From Brienomyrus brachyistius (taxonomy: Eukaryota > Chordata > Actinopteri > Osteoglossiformes > Mormyridae), in NCBI RefSeq assembly GCF_023856365.1, contig NC_064540.1:6619001-6683000 (forward strand): a stretch of 64,000 nt of DNA. The letters run 5' to 3'. Shown here piece after piece: positions 34,351 through 45,179 of this stretch. The first letter of the stretch is position 1; the number at the start of each line of letters is the position of its first letter. The position numbers were made by a program, and so were the translations under genes. The notes under the pieces are model-generated. The model was not told where the DNA came from. It worked only from the letters and a program-made list of their open reading frames with translations, and did not search any database.

Positions 34351-36600
34351 TTCCCTGCTCGGATACACGGACCACAGCTGAATCCTAATGCTGAAAGACC
34401 TTGTTGTTGCTTAAGCCTTAAATAGCTTTCCTGGGCGTTGTTTGTTTTCTTGATTTTTTGATTGTATTTACGGCATGATAGCTCCATTGTTGGCTCAGCT
34501 TGATTTGAAAGCACCTGGTAAGATTTGAACCAGCAAAGCTGACTGGGGTGGGGGCATGGGGGCAGTAGAGTGGGGGTGTTGTCAGGGTTGTCAGAAGCTG
34601 TTCTCCTTTTCAAACCCACCATCAGGACATTGAGCATGAGTTGTCGGCTGTAACTAACAGATACTCTTGGTCCCGCACACCAAGCTCCCCCAGGTTCTGG
34701 CTATGATGACCCCGACGGACGACTCCGCTGGTTCACAGGGAGACAAAATCAAAATCTGACTGTCAAGTTGGAAAACAGCAATGTGCAAAAGCAGCCCATT
34801 GTACTGCACTCGCAACACGTTTACACACCCCATACAGTTTGCTGTGCTGAATGCTGTACTGCTGGAACAAGGACAACGGATACTCATGTCTATTAGCATT
34901 GTCGCTAATCCTGCTGTCTTTTTCAAACATGGACCCTGACGTACAGGGGTGCAAATATTTGGCATAATGAATGATAACATATTGGGGCCCCATTCCAGAC
35001 CAATCCAATTATGCTCAAAAAGAATTTAGGGCCCTTGGAAGGACGCTAACTTTCCCCTCCCCCTTTACTGTACCCCTGATGATCTGTCTTTGTAAGTTTT
35101 TTGGTATTTTTAAGTATGAGAGATAGAGTGAGAGGTATGCCTTGGCATAACAATTTCCCACAGGATATATAAAGCCTTATCTTATCTTATCCTTTATCTT
35201 ATCCTTTATCTTATCTCGGTTGTAGGTGAACGGACCGGCCACGCTGTGTTTCCAGTCTCACGCTACACCGACACACATGACTTGTCCTGGGAGCTCCCCT
35301 GTCATCCGTCATGGCAAATGACATTCCCCATGCCCATTTTACCCACAGCATTAAGTTACCAATGCACCACAAAACTTTCCTAACCCCTTACACTGTAACT
35401 TTGGCACGCACTCACAATGCACATTAGAAAGTGTTTCTTGCATTCTTAAATGCTTTTTTAAATCGCTACTGATCAGCTCGCTCTGAGAGCCGTGCCAGAC
35501 GCCAAGTTCATTCAAAGCACTGTTTACTTCTTTCTGCGTTGTCCCCATTAGCAGTAAAGCCGTTTGTATATCAAATAAACTGAGACACGTTTGTTGGTGA
35601 ATGTCCGACCTCACGGGATGTTTCCCCGACATGTTAAACGCCGGAGTGAGGAGCGGATTGCAGCGCGGCATCCCTACCACTCATTTGGGCTGCCTCCGAA
35701 CGTGCCGTGCTCAGACGTGACCCGAGGCTGTTTGGCGGAAGGTGACACTGCAGTTTCTCACGATGATTCCCAGAAATTATGGGGATGCCCCCTGGGTATC
35801 TCCCAGGTAAGTTAGAGAACTGCACACATGTGCTTCTCTCCTGTGCAACAACTTTTCTGGGCTTTTTGGTGCTTTCTAAAAGCTGACCCCAGCTAACTCT
35901 TGATCCGAATATGGCACTGATTATTTTCTTTCACATACAATAATCATAAACAAATAGAGTAAACATATCAGAATATGGTTGGAACCTTTATTTCTGCTTT
36001 GTTTTCTTGACCAAACATGTTTGTCTTAAACGCTATAAACAAAAGCATAGAACACAATAGAACACAAAAGACCATTGTGCTCCAAAGGTATTCCAGTGCC
36101 ACAACCTGCATTGTGCCATTCTAATCCGTATAATACATCCAGCAGCTTTTAGAAGCAGATGTCAAATGTAAGGAAATAGCAGGAGTGAGGGTGGATTGTG
36201 GAACGAGAAGGTGTGGTTATATGTACCTCTCGTTTGTACTTAGAGGTAAACATTCTGGTGTTATAGGGTTTAGGGTTTTCTTTTTAACAAAGAAACGTTA
36301 AAAAGTAAAGCTTCTATCAATTTCCGCCTGAGTAAACTGGGATAGAAACATCAGCGTAACGGACAAGAGAAACGAGAAGCCATGAGAGAGATTATCTGAC
36401 GGCAAAATGTGAACAGTGAGCAGTAGTGAGAGGGCAGTAAATCCAGTCCAGCTCTCCCACAGTCTTCATTTTCCGTGAACTGATTAAGAGGAAAAGGTGC
36501 ATCACCAGCTGCAAAGAGCAGGGCTAAATGCACACAGGGGAGCACGTCACTGGACTATGATTATATCTTTCCCTAACCCCACTTGAACATGACCTCCAGG
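34350..36600. other. upstream region, no gene recognised
   Basis: Unique-looking sequence apart from the CTTATC array at 35171. No open frame shows family resemblance. Confidence 0.55.
35171..35218. repeat. CTTAT/CTTTATC tandem repeat
   Basis: Tandem CTTATC-containing units give about seven GATAAG hexamers on the minus strand, 1.6 kb upstream of the atp2b2 start codon. Confidence 0.85.
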
Positions 36601-36930
36601 GTTTCATATATGCGCTGTACATATCTGCAATGGGCAGACGATCAGAGGGGTATATTACCTGGTGCTCTTTGTTTCCTGGAATAAGCTTCAGCCACACACA
36701 CCATGACACATGGAAGTGGTTGGAAAATGGGTGGACGAATGGATGATGTCCTTTCATAGCCACACTGCCACTGAACATCTCCAGCCCTGTAATAATTCAC
36801 CATAACCCTCTGAACCTCTCCTTGATTTGGTACTTCAGTAATGACTTATGTGAAAACTCCAAAGGTCCAAAAATAGATTTTCTGAAATATACCTAAAATC
36901 TTCAAATATATGAATAAGTCATCAGCAATA

Positions 36931-37727
36931 CAGCCATAGCTCCTTAATTCGTTCCAGATCCTTGGACTTATACCAGACAAGACCTATACCAAACAAATTT
37001 TTCCCATAAGAAATAAAGGTAAAATGATTAATCCATTCCCATGAAAAAAAAATCTATTGTTATTGGCATATTATACATGTATGGTGTCCTGTACATACTC
37101 GGGGACGGAGTGGGTAAGCAGCACAGGAGCCGGGAAATCAGGCGAATGAGGGATTTTAATAAGAAAACAACAAGGAACACTATACACCATAAAACGTATG
37201 TTAGACATTAATGACTGGATTGGGGAAAACATACCTAACGCAGACTTAAATATATTGGACTAATGACAGCAACAAGAAACAGCTGGTAAAGACGGGGATT
37301 CCACATGAGGTAGATGAGGGGGCGTGGCCACACGGGGTAGATGAGGGGGCGTGGCACATAGAAGGAGCGGACGAGCGGGGCATGACAGTTGGGGTTGTAT
37401 AAAATAATTTAAACAGTGCATAGTACTAAAATACATAAATACAAAAGCAATTAGATTAAATAAATTAAAAGAGAGTTATAGATATTGTTCACTGAATGGT
37501 AGCAACTGGCGTACTGATGCTCGTGAGCAGACCTGTCTTTGTCTCGAGAGAGGTACACAAGGGTAGCGTGCAGTGTCGTGACTCATTTTGACCCATACAA
37601 GTTCTAGCACGCGAGTCGTATTCCAAACAAAGGTCGTATACCAAGCAAAATTTTTCGCGTCCAAACAGGACGTATACCATGTTGGACTTATTCCAAAGCG
37701 GACGTATACCGAGATAATACTGTACAT
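36931..37727. mobile_element. older DNA-transposon-like repeat interrupted by the solo LTR
   Basis: The left end reads TACAGCCATAGCTCC and the right end reads ATACCGAGATAATACTGTA; their complements share a TACAG start. On the left is TTCGTTCCAGATCCTTGGAC and on the right are several GTATACC/GTCGTATACC repeats of the same flavour. This resembles fish DNA transposons whose ends read TACAGT...CTCGGT. No coding frame is intact. Confidence 0.35.
37085..37387 (-). mobile_element. probable solo LTR
   Basis: This 303-bp block reads TGTCATGCCCCGCTCG at its minus-strand start and ends GTATGTACAGGACA. It contains a duplicated segment (GGTAGATGAGGGGGCGTGGC occurs twice on the plus strand near 37310-37350) and an A/T-rich poly(A)-signal-like TATTAAA. 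The flanking 5-mers do not match well. It interrupts an older dispersed repeat (36931-37727). Confidence 0.45.
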
Positions 37728-38285
37728 TTTAATTCTATTCCTGCCTGTCCATCAGCATCCTTCTCAAGAAACTGCACTAGGGTCTGAACTGCAAGGCTTC
37801 ATTGTACTGTTTAGATCCATATCACCAAACAGCATATTCACTGTGACCAGCCTGGGGCACGTCTCCGGAATGCACAATGAATGGGATGCCAGTCCATCAC
37901 CATACATACACACACAGCGAACATTGCAGACACCAGTCCATCTAAACATATGTGTTTGGACCCGGGAGGTAAAACCCACACAAAGACAGAGGAGAAGATA
38001 TAAACTCCACAGAAGCCACAGTTGTGAGCCTGTGAGCAGGTATCATACAGACATCTCATGTTTCATTTGCAAACATTAAATTCGGGAGGAGAAGTACGTC
38101 AAGTTTTTGAAGTCTGGGACATGGCAGCACCTTCATATTGCAGAAAGCCTGTTGCGACGAGCAAATTTACAGTGCATCCCAAAGCTGGAGACTTTCAGTC
38201 CAGAATCACCAGCCATCGTCTTCCTCATAATGCAGCTCAGACACAGAACTGGATTGCGAAGCTTTATTGTAATTTGAAAATCTAT

Positions 38286-38380
38286 ACACCAGGGGTCTCT
38301 AATTCTGATCTTGGAGAGCTACTATCCTATAGGTTTTCTATTCTACCTGCCTCCTTATGAGCCACACCTGGTCCTGGTAT
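38286..38380 (+). mobile_element. hAT-type MITE fragment
   Basis: The start CACCAGGGGTCTCTAATTCT and the following GATCTTGGAGAGCTACTATC match a very common fish/vertebrate nonautonomous hAT repeat (CAGGGGT..CCAATCCTG type). Its 3' end is not clear. Confidence 0.45.
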
Positions 38381-38399
38381 TTACAGAAACGGGAAAAGT

Positions 38400-40000
38400 G
38401 GGTTACGGAGGACAGATGCCCATTGGTCACACGTAGCCACTGAATATCATGACATAAGCAGGGGTTTCTAAATTATTTTAAAGTCTTGTGTAAACTAGCC
38501 AGAGTGAATCCTGAAGGAGGCCAATAGAAACTTCTGCAGCAGAATGGTGTAAATGGGTGAGAAAGTCATTCAAGGCAAGGCGCAGGTATTTGAGGCTTTA
38601 ATACGTGCTTTTATTCCCAAAGTAATACTTTACAGGACTTGATGAGCATCCACAAGCAAACAGGCTTAACTCAAGTTGGCCTTTAAGATCACTCTTGTTT
38701 TTCTAGTAAGTCAGCATCTTGCACCTCCCCCGTCCCCACCTCTGACCAATCTCTTACTCCACCACGACAGATGGATGGGAATTTTCTCGCTTACTGGTCA
38801 TTATATTTATTTAAATTTATCCCAGAACACAAACGTGTTTGATGTACAGATGTGAAAGTTCTCTTTTTTTTCCAGCTCTAGACTTGCCCAGACTCTCTCT
38901 TTGAAGCTGATGTCAGAGAGGAACTGCTGGCCAGGTTTCTCATCATCCGACGTTCACAGAAGAAAAAAGGAAAACCTTCTTCACCTACCAGGTGCAGAAT
39001 CGAATCAACTCAGCCCACACGGACCTAAGGGCAGACACAGCGCCAAATTTAGCATCCGCGTTCACCCAGAGTTCAGCTGTGGACAGAGCTTCCTAAAGCC
39101 CCGGAGCATCACGTGTCCCGCATTCTCTGCCTCGGACACCCGCACTTCCTCCTGGGCACCCTGAGAGTTCCGCTGTCCGCTGGCTGACAATTCTCACTTC
39201 TCAGCACTAAGCATTTTACGCTCAAATCAGAGCTCAAAACCTCCAGCACACATTCACTACACAAGCTACATAGCTGCATCTTTCAGAAAGTGACAAAAAG
39301 CCTTTTATAGCTAACCTTCATTAACATCCACGCTTCGCTTCATTAGAATCTTCTTCCGTACAAACACTCAGTAGCAAGTGCGTTCAAAATTTAATTAGGC
39401 ATGTTACATACATAGATGCATACACTTATTAAGAATTTACAATATCACATAATATTTACAAATACACAGAAAATGTATTAATGGAAATAATGCTATTTAA
39501 TGGAAAACTGTAATTTATTCACATCTGACTCATTGCCCCTTGCACCTCAAGGAACATCAATGTTTTCTAAACACCTTCCAGCTGTCAGGCACCTTCCTAT
39601 CTTCCATGTTGCTTTGCATGCTGGGATGCTGCTCTCTTAATAGTGTCCATCACAGAATATTTGAGATTTCAGTGAATTTTATTCATGTTCAGTGTCAGTA
39701 CTCCTGGACTGACATCCTGTGCAGAGTGTCCCTTACCCTGTGCTTCCTGAAATAGACATGAGGCTTTACCTTGACCCTACATTGGATAAGTGATGATAAA
39801 AAATGCATGAATAGATTTAACATTTTAGAGGTACTATACTAAAGTGGTAATATACACGGTAAATTAAATTTAATTAGTGTAAACATAATATGAGGGGTTC
39901 CATTTTTATTTATTTTAATTAAATTTCTTTAATTCCTTGGATTTCTGGTGTATTGAGGATGAGGTGATTCTGGGGATTTTATCAAATGAATAAATGCTCA
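38400..40000. other. upstream region, nothing recognised
   Basis: Moderately AT-rich. An 87-codon plus-strand frame at 38901-39164 has no recognisable domain. Confidence 0.55.
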
Positions 40001-40004
40001 TCTA

Positions 40005-40243
40005 TGTCATATCATGAAGAATGAAGGACTCAAGGGCAGCGGCAAAACAAAAGGGCTTCTATTAACCTCACAGAATAAAAACGGGAAATAAACAAGATCA
40101 CGAGGGAGCAAAAAACGGCAGAAGCAGAGCAAGGCAAGGCACGGGCAACACAAGGGTACAACATCAATGACCGGACTAGCAAGGACAAGAGAAACATGTA
40201 CTGGAGTGTCAGGCAAACATGGCAGGTAGAATGTGACAGTACA
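40005..40243 (-). repeat. 3' LTR of the non-autonomous element
   Basis: This 239-bp repeat is similar to 42302-42585. On the minus strand it starts TGTACTGTCACATT right after a G-run and ends TCATGATATGACA. Differences from the other LTR include several small indels, so the insertion is not recent. Confidence 0.6.
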
Positions 40244-41283
40244 CCCCCCCCCCCAACAAAGGACGACCAGGGGAGGGGATCAAGTGACAGGGAGGATCCA
40301 TGGGGCATGAAATAGACAGGACATGGCCGGATCAACAGGGCAAGTGGGACAGACACCACAAAGGTCTAGAGAGACAGAGCCCTCTGGACAGGACATGATG
40401 GAATGTACCACACCAGGGAACACCAGACTGACAATAACCCTGGACAAGGGACAAGATACACGTCACCACTAGTGGCATGGAAGAAATCCAGGTAAGACTA
40501 GGGACAGCAAAGAGGACATCCAGCAAGACACACAGCAGGACAAGGCAGACAGGTGGTGGAACCACAAGGATAGAAACACAGGAGACGACCACAGGGAATA
40601 CAAGCCAGGGCAAAACAAAAGCAAACCGGGGTAATGGGACAGGAACTGAGGTCCGGGATGACCTGAAGAGACAGGCAGCGAATGTGGTTCCTGGGTCCTT
40701 TTGGGCCCATTCCCCAGTCAGGTGTCTGGACCGCAGGGCCTCAGAGGGCCAGCAGGGTCGGAGGCCTTTTGAAGGGGGCTGCAGGTCAAGAGCAGGAGGG
40801 CACCAAGGGAACTGCAGGGCAGGAGCAGGAGGGTGCCCATGGAACTGCAGAGCACATACAGGAGGTTCCTCTCCTCAGGGCCGCAGCAGGACAGGTGTCT
40901 AGACGGACATCAGGCAGACAAGGGTCTGGGCAGTTGACCCGAATAGTGTGTCCCCATCTCACTCTCCTAGAGAAGGAAACTCATCCAGCCCCACTTTTAG
41001 GCCCCAGCTGACACCGCTGACTGCACCAAAACTTTGGACTGGGTTGATGTTGGAGGCGGGGAACCAGATCCACAGAGCTGGACTTAGGGCAAGGCCCAGA
41101 GGGTCCCACTCCAAGTCCTTTAGCTGGCCATCACTAGGGTCAGCCCAACCCAGCCTGGTGGTGGCCAAGGAGTCAGGTGTTGGCCTGGGGACAGCCAGGG
41201 AGTGAGGCATTAACCTTGATGATGACAGGAGACAAGGGAGGCGCTGATGGGGCATCAGGGGACGAGGCTGGAGTCAGCAAGAC

Positions 41284-41874
41284 TCAGGAGACAGGGCTGG
41301 ACGGAAACTCATGGAGGCAAGCAGAGAAAGGCCGGGACACCTGGAGGTGAGAAGTGTGTAGCTTGGACACCTGGAGATGACCAGGGCACAGCCAGGAGAC
41401 CTGGAGGTGAGCGGGCGGCGAAGCTGGGACACCTGGAGGTAAATAGGGCAACATGGCTGCTGCGGAGTCAGGTATGGGCAAAATTGCCCTTCTTGGGCTG
41501 GGAGCCTGGAGTGTGGGTGAACTGGTCCTTTCTCGGTCTGGAGCCAGGAGTACAGCCCCTGGGGCCACAGCAGCAGCGAGAATGGACTCTGGGGATGCAA
41601 CAATGGCGAGAACAGGCTCTGGGGACACAGCATAGGCGAGGACGGACTCTGGGGACAAAGCAGAGCCGAAAGCAGGCTCTGGAGATGCAGCAGATGTGAG
41701 GATGGGCTCTGGGGACGCAGCAGAGGCAAGGATGGGCAAAATGGGCCTCAGTTTGCCGGAATCTAGAGACTTGGGATGAGCAGTGGCCCCTTCTGGGCTG
41801 GGCTCTGGAGATTGGAGATGAGCGGCGGACTCCCTCGGGCAAGGTTCTGGAGCAGGTTCAGCCTGCTTCTTCAT
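41284..41874 (-). CDS. 196-codon repeat-rich ORF inside the LTR element
   Basis: The frame is open for 196 codons and begins MKKQAEPAPEPCPRESAAHL. Its central part repeats a ten-residue unit of the form SAASPEP-x-L about seven times (for example ILTSAASPEPAFGSALSPES). The C-terminal part repeats a HLQVS-containing unit four times. The composition is rich in Ala, Ser, Pro and Glu, with no enzyme motif, zinc knuckle or membrane segment. It occupies the position where gag would be in a normal LTR element. It may be a degenerate or repeat-expanded gag remnant, or a spurious frame in a tandemly repeated DNA. Other frames over the same repeats are also open, which lowers confidence that it is translated. 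Confidence 0.35.
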   Translation of the reverse strand: MKKQAEPAPEPCPRESAAHLQSPEPSPEGATAHPKSLDSGKLRPILPILASAASPEPILTSAASPEPAFGSALSPESVLAYAVSPEPVLAIVASPESILAAAVAPGAVLLAPDRERTSSPTLQAPSPRRAILPIPDSAAAMLPYLPPGVPASPPAHLQVSWLCPGHLQVSKLHTSHLQVSRPFSACLHEFPSSPVS

Positions 41875-42065
41875 TTTCCACTAGTGGGCGAAACTGCGTC
41901 GAGCTGAGTGGCTTCACACAGCAGAGTTGGCGTGCTGAGTAGCTTCACAGCATCCTGAATGATCCCACGCTCGGCTATTCCCCAAACATCACCTATCAAG
42001 TGCCGGACCCTCAGTGCCTCTTGGGGATCCACGTCTGATGTAAGTCCCATGAGAACCCTCTCCAT
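41871..42065 (-). CDS. 64-codon ORF, possible gag N-terminal remnant
   Basis: This short frame (MERVLMGLTSDVDPQEALRV, ending SPTSGK) overlaps the start of the repeat-rich ORF by four bases, in another frame. Upstream of it the same strand carries stop-interrupted sequence right after the 5' LTR. The position suits a gag remnant. No domain is recognisable. Confidence 0.25.
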   Translation of the reverse strand: MERVLMGLTSDVDPQEALRVRHLIGDVWGIAERGIIQDAVKLLSTPTLLCEATQLDAVSPTSGK

Positions 42066-42301
42066 ATACCAGAAGAGAACCGTGGCCTCAGGGATCCTTC
42101 AAACCACATGATTAGTCCTCAGCTGCAGGGTGGTATCTTGGAGGGAAAAGAAGTCCTCTGCTTGCGGCTTCTGCAGCGCTGGTAACCCCTTCGACCCCTG
42201 AATCTAAGGCACTCGGGGAATCCGGTCGACCGGGTGCAGGGAGGCATGAAAATTGAAATGGAAATGCAGGCTGCTGGGGTTGTTCAGGAGTCCAGTCATT
42301 C

Positions 42302-42585
42302 TGTCATGACGTGAAGGACGAAGGACTTGAGGGCAGGCATTGTGGTGGAACAAAAGGTGTTTTTATTAAACTCACAGAACAAAAATGGGAATCAAAAACA
42401 GGAAGAGCGGAGAAAGCCAAGGCACAGGTAACACAAGGATACAACGTCAATGGCCAGACTAGGGACGACGAAACAAACAGGTACTTAAATACAGAGACTA
42501 ACTTGGGGCAACAAACATCAGGTGTGGCCCATCAGGACCACGTGTGGGAGGAGACTGGAGGGTCAGGCAGTCGTGCCAATATACA
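42302..42585 (-). repeat. 5' LTR of the non-autonomous element
   Basis: On the minus strand it starts TGTATATTGGCACG, contains TATTTAAG as a possible TATA box and AATAAA as a polyadenylation signal, and ends CACGTCATGACA. The region just inside has TGGACTCCTGAA as a possible but imperfect primer-binding site. Confidence 0.6.
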
Positions 42586-43263
42586 GGCCAAAGATTAAAA
42601 ATATATACACATCTACTACTACTATAATAGGGTCATTTTAAAGCTTCCAAGGTTTTTGTTGTTGTGTACGGAACAAATAAATGCTTGGCTTTACTGAAAA
42701 ATTTACAGCGTCACACACAAAATTAAAAGACGGCAAAAGATCATTTTAATGCTTGTAAATAATTTTTATGCAATACCTACAAATTAAAAGTATATTCCTG
42801 GTTCACCTGTAGCCGAAAGATACAACAGGTACAACAGGTACCTCACAGTCAATTTAACAATCAACATAATTTACCCTAGAAACCGAAGAGTAAATCCTCC
42901 TCCAATAACAGTTAACTTGCCTACCGCATTACAGCCTTACCCGTAATGTCACTACAACACTTACTATGCTATTCACTGAGGAAATGGAAACTCAATGAGT
43001 GGATGCTCTGCTAATTCGCATGTCCGCTCTTTCGTGCTGGGTATGAAAAGTGATAGGGGCAAGGGCCCCTGTAAAGGAAAACACGCCGCATCCTCATCAT
43101 CTGAGCCTCCAGAAATACCTCTTTGCGCATTATACAAAGGGCAATAAATATTTCAGTTTTCTCAAGTTTTTAAATGTCAGTGAAACTCAGAAGATGCTCC
43201 AGAGGAACCCATTGCAAAGTTTGCTTTCTATGTTTAAATATTTAAAACAGAAAAATTAAACTT

Positions 43264-43421
43264 CCATCCATCCATCCATTTTCCAAACCGCTTATCCTAC
43301 TGGGTCGCGGGGAGGTCCGGAGCCTATCCCGGAAGCAATGGGCACGAGGCAGGGAACAACCCATCGCAGGGCACACTCACACACCATTCACTCACACATA
43401 CACTCCTATGGGCAATTTAGC
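43264..43421 (-). mobile_element. tRNA-derived SINE, short copy with internal deletion
   Basis: This 158-bp copy is bounded by a perfect 13-bp duplication, AAAAATTAAACTT, at 43251-43263 and 43422-43434. It begins (on +) with CCATCCATCC, contains the ACCGCTTATCCTACTGGGTC block, and ends in CCTATGGGCAATTTAGC. Compared with the reference copy it lacks the AGGATGGGGGGCCAGC block and everything 5' of the ATTTAGC segment. The flanks show that the truncation was present at insertion. Confidence 0.85.
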
Positions 43422-44282
43422 AAAAATTAAACTTGAGGAGTTCAAAAAAGTAAATCAACGTCAATAACATCAGTGTGAACGGAAAAAAAAGCACCAGCCT
43501 CTCAACATCTGACCGTGAGGAAGGGCAAATATATTACCCTCTACACAAAACAAATATTAATGCAGTAAATCTAAGGAGCTAAAAATGTTACTTCATTCAG
43601 AACGGCTCATAACTACAATGTATATATATTTATGCGTGCATCATTAAAAAAGGTCTGGAAAGCTAGTTAATTATAACTGCATAATTGATTGATATCTTAG
43701 AGCTTTAAGTTTGTTACTTAATTGTGCCAAGAACATTTGCCAAGAGTGTTAAATATCATTCTGAGCCAATAAAAACATCTACTTCTGAAATTCATGATGG
43801 TGGAACCAGGAAATTTCCATATGAAGGTCATTTCCATTGAGTTTCAAAGTGAAAGAGACATGAGACTGCATTAGGGTCTACACTGAAAATGGCTTTTACT
43901 AACTCGCAGAGATAACACACTGATGGACAGTACAGAGCTGCAGTTCCTGACAGGAAGAGCAGGTGAAGTCTATTGCATCATCATTTATAGGCTGCAACTG
44001 CAGTGACCGGCCTTGACCCCCAGGGAGACGCCAACACGTTCCATTCGTTTCCGCCGAGGATGAAACCGGAAAACAACAAAACACACTTTGGCGCCTGTTT
44101 CTCCTGATGTCAACATGGCATCCGACAAGATATAGAGACAAGTTCCAGGTAACTAACATTATACAAGGAAGCACGGTACTCAGTCCATGGTCTTTAACCT
44201 CACAGTGTGAGGGCTTCAGAACAGGCCTGGGTAATCATTTTCTGAGGAGGGCCAAACCCTAGCTTTCCCAAGTCGGCAGGGG

Positions 44283-44530
44283 CCATCCATCCATCCATCC
44301 CTCCATTTTCCAAACCGCTTATCCTACTGGGTCGCGGGGGGGTCCGGAGCCTATCCCGGAAGCAATGGGCACGAGGCAGGGAACAACCCAGGATGAGGAG
44401 CCAGCCCATCGCAGGGCACACTCACACACCATTCACTCTCACATGCATTCCTATGGGCAATTTAGCGACTCCAATTAGCCTCAGCATGTTTTTGGACTGT
44501 GGGGGGAAACCGGAGAACCCGGAGGAAACA
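44283..44530 (-). mobile_element. tRNA-derived SINE inserted into a hAT-like remnant
   Basis: The copy runs (on +) from CATCCATCCATCC to CCGGAGAACCCGGAGGAAACA. A 7-bp GCAGGGG occurs on both sides (44276-44282 and 44531-44537), consistent with a target-site duplication. The interrupted host sequence at 44218-44275 (GGCCTGGGTAATCATTTTCT, then a GGAGGGCC) is the kind of terminal sequence seen in fish hAT elements. The head with A and B boxes is missing. Confidence 0.78.
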
Positions 44531-44595
44531 GCAGGGGACATTTTAATGATTATTTTCGTGTCCCATAAATGCTATAATAATAGGCTTATTATCAG

Positions 44596-44597
<2 letters not shown>

Positions 44598-44661
<64 letters not shown>
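44598..44661. repeat. AT microsatellite
   Basis: About 31 AT units just downstream of the SINE at 44283. A shorter run recurs at 44708-44727. Confidence 0.97.
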
Positions 44662-44663
<2 letters not shown>

Positions 44664-44819
44664 CAGAAATTACTAGAACCAGTGCATTTTCATATGTAAA
44701 TTCATAAATATGAATATATATATATATGAATTCATAAGAGACTAATTGCTAAATGATCAAAATGATCTAAATGTTATCACTACTGGCCCTCCAGTTGGTG
44801 TTAACTACTGGCCACCATA

Positions 44820-45170
44820 TAGACACCATTTCTCTAGAATGTTCTGTCCTCTGTCTGGTTCTTCAGGCTTCCAACAGCCTCTGCATTCTTCACTCTTGAT
44901 GCTATGATGGGTCACCTCCTTCTTATTGCTGGTTGTCTGCTTATTTGATCATCAGCTTCTCTAGGAATTATGGACTTCCCCAGTGAAGTAGCTCTTCTCA
45001 TAATATGTCCAAATTAGGGCTTCAGTCCAGTCATCTGGGCATCTAGAGAAAGTTCAGCCTGGATCTGATCAAAAGCTCATGGTTTTCTTAAAGGTCTTCA
45101 AAGGCGTCAGTACTCCTCTTGTCCTGCCTATTCGTTGCCCTCCTTTCATATCCGTGAAGAGTCACAGGAA
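44820..45170 (-). mobile_element. possible LINE 3' coding remnant
   Basis: On the minus strand a frame near 45010-44890 reads GHIMRRATSLGKSIIPREAD, which resembles the GH.MRR..SL.K...LG stretch near the end of many LINE reverse transcriptases. The surrounding sequence is full of stops. Weakly supported. Confidence 0.3.
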
Positions 45171-45179
45171 ATGAACAGT

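Larger units (their letters stand above)
40005..42585 (-). mobile_element. non-autonomous LTR retrotransposon
   Basis: Two related direct repeats bound this 2.6 kb block: 42302-42585 (5' LTR on the minus strand) and 40005-40243 (3' LTR). Both share TTAACCTCACAGAA/TTAAACTCACAGAA-type blocks and end ATGACA on the minus strand, giving TG...CA boundaries. The minus strand of the 5' copy has a TATA-like TATTTAAG and then AATAAA before its end. A G-run (complement of C at 40244-40254) immediately precedes the 3' copy, as a polypurine tract would. The interior has no pol. It carries a repeat-rich open frame (41284-41874) and a short one (41871-42065). A target duplication is not visible, so the exact ends are tentative. 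Confidence 0.65.
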
